A stretch of 27,766 bases of DNA from an uncultured Shinella sp. (GCF_946479415.1 NZ_CAMLFY010000053.1:1-27766); one strand, 5' to 3'; shown: positions 15,846 to 24,341, counted from the stretch's first letter. A program made the numbers and translations. Notes: a model not told the origin generated them from the sequence alone.

Positions 15846-16757
15846 ATGTCGGCATCGAATTATCTGCTCGTGGGGCTTGGCAGCGAGGTGGCCGTTCCAC
15901 CCGATATCGCGGAGCATCTTGCGCTGCGCAACGCCTCTGCCGAGCCGCTCGCGCCACAACCGGACAAGACGCTCGCGCTGGAACTCAACGGCATCGACCT
16001 GTCCTTCGGCGGTGTGGTCGCGCTCAAGGACGTGGACTTGGCGGTGCGTCATGGTGAGATCCGCGCGATCATCGGTCCCAACGGCGCCGGCAAGAGTTCG
16101 CTGATCAATGTCATTTCCGGCGTCTATCGGCCGGATCGCGGCCATGTCGCGATCCATGGCTTCGCCTACCAGCCGGTCCCGACGCAGAAGCTGGCCAAGC
16201 TTGGTGTCGCCCGCACCTTTCAGAACCTTGCGCTCTTCAAGGGTCTCAGCGTGCTCGACAACGTCGCCGCCGGCCGCGCCTATGCCGGTCGGTCGAATTT
16301 TCTCAGCCAGATCATCGGCCTCCCCAACGCGCGCCGCGAACAGGCGGATGCCCGCGAACGGGCGGGCCGGATCATCGATTTCCTGAACCTCAAACCCTAT
16401 GCCGACCGGCTGGCCGGCACGCTGCCCTATGGCCTGCAGAAGCGCGTGGAGCTGGCGCGGGCGCTGGCCGCAGAGCCGCGCATCCTGCTGCTCGACGAGC
16501 CCATGGCAGGCATGACGGCGACGGAGAAGAACGAACTCGCGGACTATGTCCGCCTCGCACGCGACGAATACGCCATCACCGTCGTGCTGATCGAGCACGA
16601 TATCGGCGTGGTCATGGGTCTCTCCGACCGCATCGCCGTGCTCGATTATGGCCGCAAGATCGCCGACGGCACGCCAAAGGAGATCGCAAGTGATCAGCGC
16701 GTCATCGACGCCTATCTCGGCGTGCCGCCGGAAAACGAAGACGGGGAGGGCATCTGA
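15846..16757 (+). CDS. Branched-chain-type ABC transporter ATP-binding protein (LivG family)
   Basis: A protein of 303 aa: an N-terminal extension of ~45 residues not usual in LivG, then a full ATPase. Walker A is GPNGAGKSS, the Q-loop is ARTFQNLALFKGLSVLDNV, the signature is degenerate (LPYGLQKRVELARAL) as in many LivG proteins, Walker B is ILLLDEPMAGM, and the switch is IEHDIGVVM. It energises uptake together with the LivF-type subunit at 20196. It ends with TGA overlapping the ATG of the permease gene (A of ATG at 16757), so they are translationally coupled. Its ribosome binding site is weak. The neighbourhood (SfnG, SfnB) suggests a sulfur compound rather than a branched-chain amino acid as substrate. 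Confidence 0.88.
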   Translation: MSASNYLLVGLGSEVAVPPDIAEHLALRNASAEPLAPQPDKTLALELNGIDLSFGGVVALKDVDLAVRHGEIRAIIGPNGAGKSSLINVISGVYRPDRGHVAIHGFAYQPVPTQKLAKLGVARTFQNLALFKGLSVLDNVAAGRAYAGRSNFLSQIIGLPNARREQADARERAGRIIDFLNLKPYADRLAGTLPYGLQKRVELARALAAEPRILLLDEPMAGMTATEKNELADYVRLARDEYAITVVLIEHDIGVVMGLSDRIAVLDYGRKIADGTPKEIASDQRVIDAYLGVPPENEDGEGI

Positions 16758-17653
16758 TGGCCGAATTCGATTGGCTTTTCTTCACCGAGGTGCTGATCGG
16801 CGGGCTGCTCTCCGGCGTGATGTATTCCCTCGTCGCCATCGGCTTCGTGCTGATCTACAAGACCTCGGGCGTGCTGAATTTTTCGCAAGGTGCGCTGCTC
16901 CTCTTTGCTGCTCTCACCTTCGTCAGTCTGACGGAACGAGGCGTTCCGTTCCCGGCGGCCTTCGCGATCACCTTCGCGGCGATGGTGGTCATCGGCATCG
17001 CCATCGAGCGCACGGTGCTGCGCCCGCTCACCAACAAGCCGCCGATCACGCTCTTCATGGCGACGCTCGGCCTTTCCTATATCATCGAGGGTGCAGCGCA
17101 GCTCATCTGGGGCACGCAGGTTCACGGTCTCGATCTTGGCATCGAGGATATTCCGTTCGACGTCGGCGGGGTTTTCATCAGCCAGTTCGATATCTTTGCT
17201 GCCGTCGTTGCGGCCGGCATGGTGGCGGTGCTCTCGGCCTTCTTCCGCTATACCCGCATCGGGCTCGGTTTCCGCGCCGTGGCGGACGATCAGTTCGCGG
17301 CCCTTGCCGTCGGCCTCAAGCTGCCCTGGATCTGGGCAAGCGTCTGGGCGGCGGCCGGCCTCGTTGCGCTGGTTGCCGGCCTGCTCTGGGGTGCGCGTCT
17401 CGGCGTGCAATTCTCGCTGTCGCTGGTCGTGCTGAAGGCGCTGCCGGTGCTGGTGCTTGGCGGCTTCGATTCCATTCTCGGCGCCATCGTCGGTGGCCTC
17501 CTGGTCGGCGCGTCGGAAAAGCTCGCCGAGGTCTATATCGGCGATTATTTCGGCGGCGGCATCGAGGGCTGGTTCGCCTACGTCGTGGCGCTCGCCTTCC
17601 TGCTCATCCGCCCCTCCGGTCTGTTCGGCCAGAAGCTCGTGGAAAGGGTCTGA
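16757..17653 (+). CDS. Branched-chain-type ABC transporter permease (LivH family)
   Basis: A protein of 298 aa, mostly hydrophobic with about eight predicted membrane segments. Family signs are GGLLSGVMYSLVAIGFVLIYKTSGVLNFSQGAL split across the N terminus and FRAVADDQFAALAVGLKLPW, the cytoplasmic EAA-like loop contacting the ATPase. It forms the inner membrane channel with the LivM-type permease encoded next. Its start codon overlaps the stop of the ATPase gene, and it ends 1 nt before the LivM start. Confidence 0.9.
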   Translation: MAEFDWLFFTEVLIGGLLSGVMYSLVAIGFVLIYKTSGVLNFSQGALLLFAALTFVSLTERGVPFPAAFAITFAAMVVIGIAIERTVLRPLTNKPPITLFMATLGLSYIIEGAAQLIWGTQVHGLDLGIEDIPFDVGGVFISQFDIFAAVVAAGMVAVLSAFFRYTRIGLGFRAVADDQFAALAVGLKLPWIWASVWAAAGLVALVAGLLWGARLGVQFSLSLVVLKALPVLVLGGFDSILGAIVGGLLVGASEKLAEVYIGDYFGGGIEGWFAYVVALAFLLIRPSGLFGQKLVERV

Positions 17654-17654
17654 T

Positions 17655-18695
17655 ATGTCCGTCGTCACCGCCGATCTTTCTCCGCCCCTCTCGCTGCCGT
17701 TCCGCGCAGGAACGCTCGCCGTGCTCGCCGTCGCCTATCTGGTCGTGCCCTTCATCGGCTCGAGCTATCTCTTCGAGGCGATCCTGCTGCCTTTCCTGGC
17801 GCTAAGCCTCGCCGGCGTCGGGCTCAACATCCTGACGGGTTATGCCGGTCAGGTCTCGCTCGGTTCGGCCGCCTTCATGGCCGTCGGCGCCTTCGCGGCC
17901 TATAATTTCAACCTGCGGGTCGAGGCGCTGCCGCTCGTCGCCTCGATCGTACTCGCCGGCCTGTCGGCGGCGGCGATCGGCATCGTCTTCGGCCTGCCGA
18001 GCCTGCGGCTGCGCGGTTTCTACCTCGCCGTCTCGACACTCGCCGCGCAGTTCTTCGTGCAATGGGCGCTGACGAAGTTCAGCTGGTTCTCCAACAATTC
18101 CGCCTCCGGTGTCATCGACGCGCCGCCGCTGTCGCTTGCCGGGCTTTCCTTCGAGGGGCCGGTCGGCCGCTATCTCTTCGCGCTGACGGTCGTGGCTATC
18201 CTGACCTTTCTGGCTTACCGCCTCGTCTCTTCGCAGACCGGTCGCAACTTCATCGCGGTGCGCGACAACGAGATCGCCGCGCGCATCATCGGCGTGCCGG
18301 TGCTGCGCACGAAGCTGCTCGCCTTCGGTATTTCGTCTTTCATCATCGGGGTGGCCGGTGTGCTCTGGGCCTTCGCCTATCTGCGCACGGTGGAGCCGGC
18401 GGGCTTCAATCTCGACCGCTCGTTCCAGATCCTCTTCATCGTCATCATCGGTGGGCTCGCCTCCATCCGCGGCGCTTTCTTCGGCGCGGCGCTGATCGTC
18501 GTCTTCCCGCTGGTGCTCTCCCGCCTCGGCGCCTTCCTGCTGGGCGATATCTTCGATTCCGGCGTGCTCGACATGACGCAGCGCATCGTCATCGGTGCCC
18601 TTATCATCCTGTTCCTGATCCTTGAGCCTGATGGTCTCGTTTCGCTCTGGGATCGCCTGAAATCACGCATAACGGCCGCCTTCCGGCGGGCGTGA
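17655..18695 (+). CDS. Branched-chain-type ABC transporter permease (LivM family)
   Basis: A protein of 346 aa with about nine to ten hydrophobic segments. LNILTGYAGQVSLGSAAFMA is the LivM hallmark, and GRNFIAVRDNEIAARIIGVP is the coupling loop towards the ATP-binding subunits. The start is ATG 17655, 1 nt after the LivH stop; the longer open frame upstream is a shadow of LivH. Partner of the LivH-type permease. Confidence 0.9.
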   Translation: MSVVTADLSPPLSLPFRAGTLAVLAVAYLVVPFIGSSYLFEAILLPFLALSLAGVGLNILTGYAGQVSLGSAAFMAVGAFAAYNFNLRVEALPLVASIVLAGLSAAAIGIVFGLPSLRLRGFYLAVSTLAAQFFVQWALTKFSWFSNNSASGVIDAPPLSLAGLSFEGPVGRYLFALTVVAILTFLAYRLVSSQTGRNFIAVRDNEIAARIIGVPVLRTKLLAFGISSFIIGVAGVLWAFAYLRTVEPAGFNLDRSFQILFIVIIGGLASIRGAFFGAALIVVFPLVLSRLGAFLLGDIFDSGVLDMTQRIVIGALIILFLILEPDGLVSLWDRLKSRITAAFRRA

Positions 18696-18786
18696 GATCC
18701 GAAGCTCCCGCTTCCAACAACAAAAACCCCGAATCCCTGAAACAACGGACGGCCGAGCGCCGCCGACAGACGGAGTGTGCCTAGAC

Positions 18787-20121
18787 ATGACCCTTTACAC
18801 CAAGATCAGAGCCGCCGCTTTTGCCGCCGGCATCGGCCTTGCGGCCATCGCCGCTCCCGCCCTTGCCGACGAGCAGCATTTCCCGTTGCAGAGCTACCGC
18901 GTCGGTCCCTATGCGGCCGGCGGCACAGGCTTCTTCGGCGGCTTCATCGACTATCTCAACCTCATCAACATCAGGGACGGCGGCGTCAACGGCGTGAAGC
19001 TCACCTGGTCTGAGGCCGAAACCCAGTACGAGGTCGAGCGCGGCGTCGAGGCTTACGAGCGGCTGAAAAGCAACCAGGGCATCGCCGCCTGGAACCCGCT
19101 GTCGGTCGGCATCGCCTATGCGATGATCGATCGCATCACGCAGGACAAGGTGCCGCTGATCACCATCAACCACGGCCGCACGGATTCGACCGACGGCCGC
19201 GTCTTCCCCTATGTCTTCCCGCTGCTGCTCAATCCCTACAGCGAGACGTCGGGCATCGTGAACTACATCGCCTCCAAGGAAGGCGGCCTCGAAAGCCTGA
19301 AGGGCAAGAAGATCGTCGTGCTCTATCACGGCTCGCCCTATGGCAAGGAGACGATCCCGATCTACGAACTGCTCGCGGAAAAATACGGCTTCGAGCTGCA
19401 ACAGATCGAAGTGCCGCATCCAGGCAACGAACAGCAGTCGCAATGGCTGACGATCCGTCGCGCCAAGCCTGATTATGTCGTGTTGCGCGGCTGGGGCGTG
19501 ATGAACCCGGTGGCGCTGAAGACGGCCGTCAAGACCGGCTTCCCGGTCGATCACATCATCGGCAATGTCTGGTCGAATTCGGAAGAGGACGTCATTCCGG
19601 CCGGCGATGCGGCAAAGGGCTATACGGCCATCACCACGCAGGCCTCGGGCGCCGAATACCCTGTCGTCAAGGAGATCGTGAAGACGGTCTATGACGCCGG
19701 CAAGGGCAATCTCGAGGACAAGAACCGCATCGGTTCCGTCTACCACAATCTCGGTATCGTCAACGGCATTCTGAATGTCGAGGCTGTGCGCATCGCGCAG
19801 GAAAAGTTCGGCAAGCGCACGCTGACCGGCGACGAGGTTCGCTGGGGCTTCGAGCATCTGCAACTCGATCCGGCTCGCGTCGAGGCGCTGGGTGCCAAGG
19901 ACCTGTTCCATTCGATCAATGTCACCTGGGACAATCACGAGGGCAATGGCTACGTGACCTTCCAGCAATGGGACGGCAAGAAGTGGAACGTCGTTTCCGA
20001 TTGGATCGCGCCGGACTGGGCGTTGCTGCGGCCGATCATCGAGAAGTCGGCTGAAGCCTACGCTGCCGAAAAGGGCATCACGCTTCGCACGGCCGAAGAT
20101 GCGGGTGCCGTGACGAACTGA
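18787..20121 (+). CDS. Periplasmic ABC substrate-binding protein (Peripla_BP_6 type)
   Basis: A protein of 444 aa, longer than typical LivJ/K proteins, with a clear signal peptide (FAAGIGLAAIAAPALA, cleavage before DEQ). The mature part starts FPLQSYRVGPYAAGGTGFF and contains the two-lobe binding-protein pattern around NQGIAAWNPLS, VPLITINHGRTDSTDG and GKKIVVLYHGSPYGKETIP. The start is ATG 18787; a GTG four codons earlier is possible but worse placed relative to CGGAG. It lies inside the transporter operon between the permeases and the LivF gene. The binding-protein class covers amides, urea and aromatic acids as well as amino acids, so a small organosulfur ligand is conceivable; the sequence does not decide. 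Confidence 0.88.
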   Translation: MTLYTKIRAAAFAAGIGLAAIAAPALADEQHFPLQSYRVGPYAAGGTGFFGGFIDYLNLINIRDGGVNGVKLTWSEAETQYEVERGVEAYERLKSNQGIAAWNPLSVGIAYAMIDRITQDKVPLITINHGRTDSTDGRVFPYVFPLLLNPYSETSGIVNYIASKEGGLESLKGKKIVVLYHGSPYGKETIPIYELLAEKYGFELQQIEVPHPGNEQQSQWLTIRRAKPDYVVLRGWGVMNPVALKTAVKTGFPVDHIIGNVWSNSEEDVIPAGDAAKGYTAITTQASGAEYPVVKEIVKTVYDAGKGNLEDKNRIGSVYHNLGIVNGILNVEAVRIAQEKFGKRTLTGDEVRWGFEHLQLDPARVEALGAKDLFHSINVTWDNHEGNGYVTFQQWDGKKWNVVSDWIAPDWALLRPIIEKSAEAYAAEKGITLRTAEDAGAVTN

Positions 20122-20127
20122 TGCTTC

Positions 20128-20164
20128 CGGCCGGGCACCGGAAGGTTCTCTCCGTGCCCGGCCG
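20128..20164 (+). other. Long hairpin between binding-protein and LivF genes
   Basis: Perfect 11-bp arms CGGCCGGGCAC (20128-20138) and GTGCCCGGCCG (20154-20164); the 15-nt loop can pair further with a bulge. There is no T-run. Such hairpins after binding-protein genes commonly protect the upstream message and give the binding protein higher expression than the other subunits; here that is inferred. Confidence 0.6.
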
Positions 20165-20195
20165 TAACAACCGAGATCCGCGAGGAAAATTCGAC

Positions 20196-20972
20196 ATGAC
20201 AGAAGAGGGCAGGCTGCTCGCCATCGAGAGCCTTCATGCGACCTACAATCACTCCATCACCGCTCTGCACGGCGTAACGCTCTCTTTGGCGCGCGGCGAA
20301 ATTCTCGCTCTCCTCGGGGCGAACGGCGCCGGCAAGACGACGACGCTGAAGGCGATTTCCAACCTGCTGCCGGCCGAGCGCGGGCAGATTTTGGCCGGGC
20401 GCGTGCAGTTCGAGGGGCACGACGTGGCACGCGAAACGCCTGCCAGCCTCGTCAGGCGCGGCCTTGTTCAGGTGCTGGAAGGGCGGCACTGCTTCAAATC
20501 GCTGACGGTCGAGGAAAATCTCGTTTCCGGCGGGCTTGGACGCAGCGGCTCGCGCGCCGAAATCGCCAGCGATCTCGAAAAGGTCTACGCGCATTTCCCC
20601 CGGCTCAAGGAGAAACGCCGGGTGCTTTCCGGCCTCACCTCCGGCGGCGAGCAGCAGATGACGGCGATCGGCCGGGCGCTGATGTCGCGGCCGCGGCTGC
20701 TGGTGCTCGACGAGCCCTCCATGGGACTTGCCCCCCTCGTCGTGCAGGACATTTTCCGCACCCTGAAACGCCTCAACCGCGAGGAGGGTCTGTCGATCCT
20801 CGTTGCCGAGCAGAACTCCGCAGTCGCGCTCACCTATGCCGACCGGGCGGTCATTCTCGAAAACGGCGTCAGCGTGCTCTCGGGCCGTGCTGCCGAATTG
20901 AAGGCGCGCGATGACGTCAAAGCCTTCTATCTCGGCCAGAAGCCGGCGGCTGCGCCCGCCTTTGCCCATTGA
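20196..20972 (+). CDS. Branched-chain-type ABC transporter ATP-binding protein (LivF family)
   Basis: A protein of 258 aa. Walker A is LLGANGAGKTTTLKAISNLL, the Q-loop is VQVLEGRHCFKSLTVEENL, the signature is GGEQQMTAIGRALM, Walker B is LLVLDEPSMGLAPL, and AEQNSAVAL is the switch. The start is ATG 20196 after GCGAGGAAAA; the open frame begins earlier but covers the intergenic hairpin. Second ATPase of the heterodimeric Liv-type pump. The next gene (SfnB type) follows 25 nt later in the same transcript. Confidence 0.9.
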   Translation: MTEEGRLLAIESLHATYNHSITALHGVTLSLARGEILALLGANGAGKTTTLKAISNLLPAERGQILAGRVQFEGHDVARETPASLVRRGLVQVLEGRHCFKSLTVEENLVSGGLGRSGSRAEIASDLEKVYAHFPRLKEKRRVLSGLTSGGEQQMTAIGRALMSRPRLLVLDEPSMGLAPLVVQDIFRTLKRLNREEGLSILVAEQNSAVALTYADRAVILENGVSVLSGRAAELKARDDVKAFYLGQKPAAAPAFAH

Positions 20973-20997
20973 ACCCAACCTGAAGAGGAGACTTGCC

Positions 20998-22245
20998 ATG
21001 ACCATTTCCAACGTCAACACGAAGGACGCCGTCGAGGGTGTTCCGGCCGTGCCGCGCCCGAGCGAGCCGGCTCATATCATCAAGAGCGATGCCGAGGCGA
21101 TTTCGGTCGCGAAGACGCTTGCGGCCGAAATCGCGCCGGGGGCGGCGATCCGCGACCGCGACCGTATCTGGCCGGTCAAGGAACTGGATGCCTTCTCGCA
21201 AAGCGGCCTCTGGTCGATCAACGTACCGAAGAAATTCGGCGGCCCGGAAGTCTCCTATGCGACGCTCGCCAAGGTGATCGAGATCGTCTCGGCGGGGGAT
21301 TCCTCCATCGGCCAGATCGCGCAGAACCATCTCGGTGTCATCGCCGCCATCCGCACGGTTTCGGATGAGGCGCAGCAGACGCTGCTTTTCGCGGAAGCGC
21401 TGCGCGGCACGCGCTTCGGCAATGCCTTCTCCGAATTCGGCTCCAAGCGTGCGGCAGATTTTGAGACGAAATTCACCGATGCCGGCGACCATGTCGTCGT
21501 CAACGGCCAGAAATTCTATTCTTCCGGCGCGTTGCTTGCGCATCTCGTGCCCATCGTCGCGCTCGATGAGGAGGGCCGTGCCTGGTATGCGATTGCCGAG
21601 CGGGATGCACCGGGCCTCACCGTCATCGACGACTGGTCGTCCTTCGGCCAGCGCACGACGCTGTCTGGCACCGTCATTCTCAACAATGTGAAAGTGCCGA
21701 AGACCCATCTTGTGCCCGGTTACAAGGGCTATGAAGTTCCGACCGCGGATGGCGCGATCTTCCAGATCATCCAGGTTGCCGTCGATACGGGTATCGCGCA
21801 GGCGGCCATCGACGAGACCGTCGATTTCGTGCGCACCAAGAGCCGCGCCTGGGTGGATAGCGGCCTCGAACGCGCCACCGACGACCCCTACACGATCCAG
21901 GCCGTCGGTGATCTGACGCTTCGGCTCCATGCGGCGCAGGCACTGTTGGAAAAGGCCGGCTACGCAATCGACCGGGCGATTGCAAATCCCAATGCCGAGA
22001 CGGTCGCCGAGGCCCAGATCGTCACCGCCGAAGCGAAAATCCTTTCGACGGAAATCGCGATTGCCGCAACCAACAAGCTGTTCGAACTTGCCGGTACGCG
22101 TTCCACGCTCGCCGAACACCATCTCGACCGGCACTGGCGCAACGCCCGAACCCATACGCTGCACGACCCGGTGCGCTGGAAGTACGCGATCCTTGGCAAG
22201 TATTTCCTCAACGGTGAGAAACCGCCGCTCCACGCCTGGAGCTAG
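20998..22245 (+). CDS. sfnB: SfnB-family sulfur acquisition oxidoreductase (acyl-CoA dehydrogenase / DszC-like)
   Basis: A protein of 415 aa with the acyl-CoA dehydrogenase fold: an N-terminal helical part (VAKTLAAEIAPGAAIRDRDR), SGLWSINVPKKFGGPEVSYA, the beta-domain segment RFGNAFSEFGSKRA...VVNGQKFYSSGALLAH, and a C-terminal LAEHHLDRHWRNARTHTLHD. The group without an acyl-CoA base but with HDPVRWK at the end contains SfnB and the DszC flavin monooxygenases. SfnB is known from dimethylsulfone-growth clusters of pseudomonads, but its reaction is not firmly established. The start is ATG 20998 after AAGAGGAG. It is the last gene before an intrinsic terminator, and its linkage with sfnG supports the sulfur assignment. 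Confidence 0.87.
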   Translation: MTISNVNTKDAVEGVPAVPRPSEPAHIIKSDAEAISVAKTLAAEIAPGAAIRDRDRIWPVKELDAFSQSGLWSINVPKKFGGPEVSYATLAKVIEIVSAGDSSIGQIAQNHLGVIAAIRTVSDEAQQTLLFAEALRGTRFGNAFSEFGSKRAADFETKFTDAGDHVVVNGQKFYSSGALLAHLVPIVALDEEGRAWYAIAERDAPGLTVIDDWSSFGQRTTLSGTVILNNVKVPKTHLVPGYKGYEVPTADGAIFQIIQVAVDTGIAQAAIDETVDFVRTKSRAWVDSGLERATDDPYTIQAVGDLTLRLHAAQALLEKAGYAIDRAIANPNAETVAEAQIVTAEAKILSTEIAIAATNKLFELAGTRSTLAEHHLDRHWRNARTHTLHDPVRWKYAILGKYFLNGEKPPLHAWS

Positions 22246-22252
22246 GGTCGCA

Positions 22253-22285
22253 AGGCCCGGCGGCCAAATCGGTCGCCGGGCTTTC
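22253..22285 (+). terminator. Intrinsic terminator after the sfnG-transporter-sfnB operon
   Basis: Perfect arms GCCCGGCG (22255-22262) and CGCCGGGC (22274-22281) followed by TTTCCC, 8 nt after the stop codon. It marks the end of the operon that starts at 14016. Confidence 0.75.
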
Positions 22286-22551
22286 CCGATCGCGAGCGTG
22301 ATGGCTACCGCCAAAACCGTTGCCGATGAAATGGGCGTCCGGCCGGAAGAGAGGAGGGGAGTAGCCCCGGAATCCTGACGGCGATCGCATCTTTGAAAAG
22401 CCGGTATTCCGCCGCCGTGAGAATTATAGGTAGCATAGGGCTTGATTTTGCGATTAATATTCTATTGTTTTAGTAGAAAATACCGTGTCATGCTCGCCCG
22501 ATAGGACGAGTTTTGGAAGCCGCCTCACGCTGTGCAGGAAGGAACCTAACG
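22286..22551. promoter_or_regulatory. Spacer with AT-rich promoter region and inverted repeat, possible third regulatory element
   Basis: The first ~140 bases show nothing recognisable. From ~22428 the sequence turns AT-rich and holds TTCTA-N9-TAGAA (22460-22478). It shares TAGAAAATA (22474-22482) exactly with copy B, and on the reverse strand has TAAAA-N2-ATAGAA, close to the TAAAA-N3-ATAGA of copies A and B. It lies 70 nt before the FAD-protein start. This is a weaker, tentative third member of the shared element. Confidence 0.35.
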
Positions 22552-23934
22552 ATGACGCTCGTGCCCGCCCACTTGCTCCCGCCATCGCGGGATGCCGATT
22601 CCCTCGCGCGGATTGCCATTATCGGCCGTGGTTTTACCGGCCTGATGACGGCTATCGCGCTGTTGAAGACCTTCCAGCGTCCTTTTCATCTCGTGATGTT
22701 CGATCCGTTTCCGAAGATCGATGGCGGCGAGAGTATCGGTCGCCCGGCTTCGCCGCTGCTCAACAGCCGCGTGCGTGATCTCTCGGTCGATCCGCTGGCC
22801 CGGGACGATTTTCGACGGTGGCTGGAGGAGGGCGGCGATTGGCGCGGCGTTGATCCGCCGGCATCCGGCAATGTCGATCATGCTTTCGTGCCCGGCGAAG
22901 TCTTCAGTGCCTATGCCTATCAGCGCTTTTCGGAAGCGCTGCGCAAGCGGGCCGATGTCCTGGTTCAGGTGCGCGCCGAGAGTGTCGCAACGATCAATCG
23001 GGATACGGCCGGTGGGCTAAGCCTGTTGTCCGGCGACGGAGATCAGGCGCGGTTCGACGCCGTATTCCTGGCGACTGGTTATGGCCTGCGTGAAGGTGCC
23101 GAGGGCAATGCGGGTCTCATCGCTGCGAAGGAGGTGCAGGTCATCGGCGGCGGCGTACATGCCGTCGACCGTGCCTTGCGTCTGCTCGCCGCTGGAGAAG
23201 CGTCTCACGTGACGCTGATTTCCGCATCCGGCTTCCTGCCGCAGCCGCATGCGCCGTCGGCCGTCGGTGTCGTCCCGTCGGATCGCCCGTTCCCCAACAC
23301 GCTTCGTGGCGCCTTCCGGCATCTGCGCGAGGCGGCCAACAGGGCCGCACGCGAAGGAACCGGCTGGCAGGGCATCATGAACGATTTCCGCCTTCGTGCC
23401 CGGGAACTCTGGCAGGGATTGACGCCGGAGGAACGGCGCCGGTTCAAGCGCCATGTCAAGCCGATCTACGACAGCCATCGCAATCGCCTTCCGCTTGCTC
23501 ATTTCGAACGTTTGCGCCAGGCCATAACCAGCGGCGTCATCACGGTGCGCAAGGGCAAGGTCGAGCGCATCGCCACGAATGGCGTGCTGCTGTCGGGTGC
23601 CGCAGGGCTGCAAGTCTTACCCGCAGACCGGACGATCGATTGCCGCGTTCGTCCGACGGATCTCGATTCACCGCTGTTCCGCTCCTTGCTGGCGGCGCAG
23701 CTCGTAAGACGCGACGAGCTTGACCTCGGCATTACCGTCGATCGCGATGGCCGAGCGCTTACTGCCGCAGGCGTTTTCGAAGGCTTGTTTGCCATGGGGC
23801 CGGTCGGACTGGGAAGCCTGCCGGATATCGACCTTGTACCGGAGATCGTGGTCCAGGCTCACGCGGCAGCCAGTGCGCTCGATATCTGGCTCGCAGAAAC
23901 CCGCAGCCAAGCTACGGATATGAACAAGCGCTAG
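22552..23934 (+). CDS. FAD/NAD(P)-binding protein (NAD_binding_9-like)
   Basis: A protein of 460 aa. It opens with a dinucleotide-binding motif, IAIIGRGFTGLMTAIALL (residues ~18-35), then has FDPFPKIDGGESIGRPASP, the ATG motif VFLATGYGLREG, and a second Rossmann start VIGGGVHAVDRALRLL. It resembles the FAD/NAD(P)-binding proteins of Pfam NAD_binding_9, soluble flavoproteins of mostly unknown substrate. The start is ATG 22552 after GCAGGAAGGAAC; an upstream TTG is less likely. It is a single-gene unit beyond the terminator of the sfn operon. A role in sulfur metabolism is suggested only by its neighbours and by the tentative element upstream. Confidence 0.78.
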   Translation: MTLVPAHLLPPSRDADSLARIAIIGRGFTGLMTAIALLKTFQRPFHLVMFDPFPKIDGGESIGRPASPLLNSRVRDLSVDPLARDDFRRWLEEGGDWRGVDPPASGNVDHAFVPGEVFSAYAYQRFSEALRKRADVLVQVRAESVATINRDTAGGLSLLSGDGDQARFDAVFLATGYGLREGAEGNAGLIAAKEVQVIGGGVHAVDRALRLLAAGEASHVTLISASGFLPQPHAPSAVGVVPSDRPFPNTLRGAFRHLREAANRAAREGTGWQGIMNDFRLRARELWQGLTPEERRRFKRHVKPIYDSHRNRLPLAHFERLRQAITSGVITVRKGKVERIATNGVLLSGAAGLQVLPADRTIDCRVRPTDLDSPLFRSLLAAQLVRRDELDLGITVDRDGRALTAAGVFEGLFAMGPVGLGSLPDIDLVPEIVVQAHAAASALDIWLAETRSQATDMNKR

Positions 23935-24144
23935 GGAGACTCAAATGCCGTATAATGGTTCCAAAGAGTGCGGTTTCGGCAATGAAGCTGGGTGAGTGAG
24001 TAATCGCAATCCGTTTAGTACCAGGAGGTTTCCGCGCTAGCTGCGCATAACGTTGTTGCAATCGGGTTTTCGCAGCGTTTGTTGCTTTCTATTTTCACTG
24101 GATAGCAACAGGGTTGCACCGTGTTGCAAGCAATGTTGGAGAGC
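23935..24144. repeat. Noncoding stretch rich in GTTGC/GCAAC motifs (left edge of accessory patch)
   Basis: No gene is seen. Five GTTGC (24055, 24081, 24113, 24123, 24148 starts) and one GCAAC (24105) fall within ~100 bases, far more than expected by chance; GCAAC-AGG-GTTGC (24105-24117) is a perfect dyad. Likely protein-binding or recombination sites of the element that carries the integrase-like gene. Confidence 0.5.
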
Positions 24145-24154
24145 GGTGTTGCTT
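24145..24154 (+). repeat. Inner left inverted repeat GGTGTTGCTT
   Basis: A perfect inverted copy, AAGCAACACC, lies at 25116-25125; the two enclose the integrase-like gene and the small membrane protein gene exactly. A second, outer pair (TGTTGCTTT at 24080-24088, AAAGCAACA at 25183-25191) sits 67-68 nt further out on each side. Confidence 0.5.
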
Positions 24155-24341
24155 ACTTACACGCTTGATCGCGAAGTTGGGGATCGGTGATATACGCCGG
24201 AGACGTATCGTCCATACAGCGGTCGATCTGATCGTTGATTTCGAACGCCGCCACCACGATCTGGACGGCTAAGTAAACGCAAGCGGCGAACATCAGCCAA
24301 CCCGTCAGCTTCAGTACTCTCAACGCTCCGACGCGAGTCAT
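24153..24341 (-). CDS. Small single-span membrane protein, unknown function
   Basis: A protein of 62 aa: MTRVGALRVLKLTGW, then one hydrophobic helix (~residues 13-32, LMFAACVYLAVQIVVAAFEI), then a charged tail with two cysteines (DRCMDD... and RDQACK). The start is well supported: GGAGAAG lies 5 nt before an ATG that overlaps the stop codon of the upstream gene as ATGA (24338-24341), so the two are translationally coupled. A longer open frame reaching to 24503 is rejected because it runs through the upstream gene. No family was recognised. Confidence 0.6.
   Translation of the reverse strand: MTRVGALRVLKLTGWLMFAACVYLAVQIVVAAFEINDQIDRCMDDTSPAYITDPQLRDQACK

Noticed and set aside
13929..16598. 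889-aa open frame on the minus strand opposite the FMN reductase, sfnG and the LivG-type gene
   Set aside because: It is antisense to three well-supported genes, has no recognisable domain, and has the Arg/Asp/Gly-rich composition expected of a reverse-frame shadow in high-GC DNA.
18781..19968. 395-aa minus-strand open frame opposite the Liv-type binding protein
   Set aside because: Antisense shadow; the plus-strand product has a signal peptide and a binding-protein fold.
24100..24130. GTTGC cluster as plasmid replication iterons
   Set aside because: The copies are irregularly spaced, not longer than ~5-10 bp, and no replication initiator gene is nearby.
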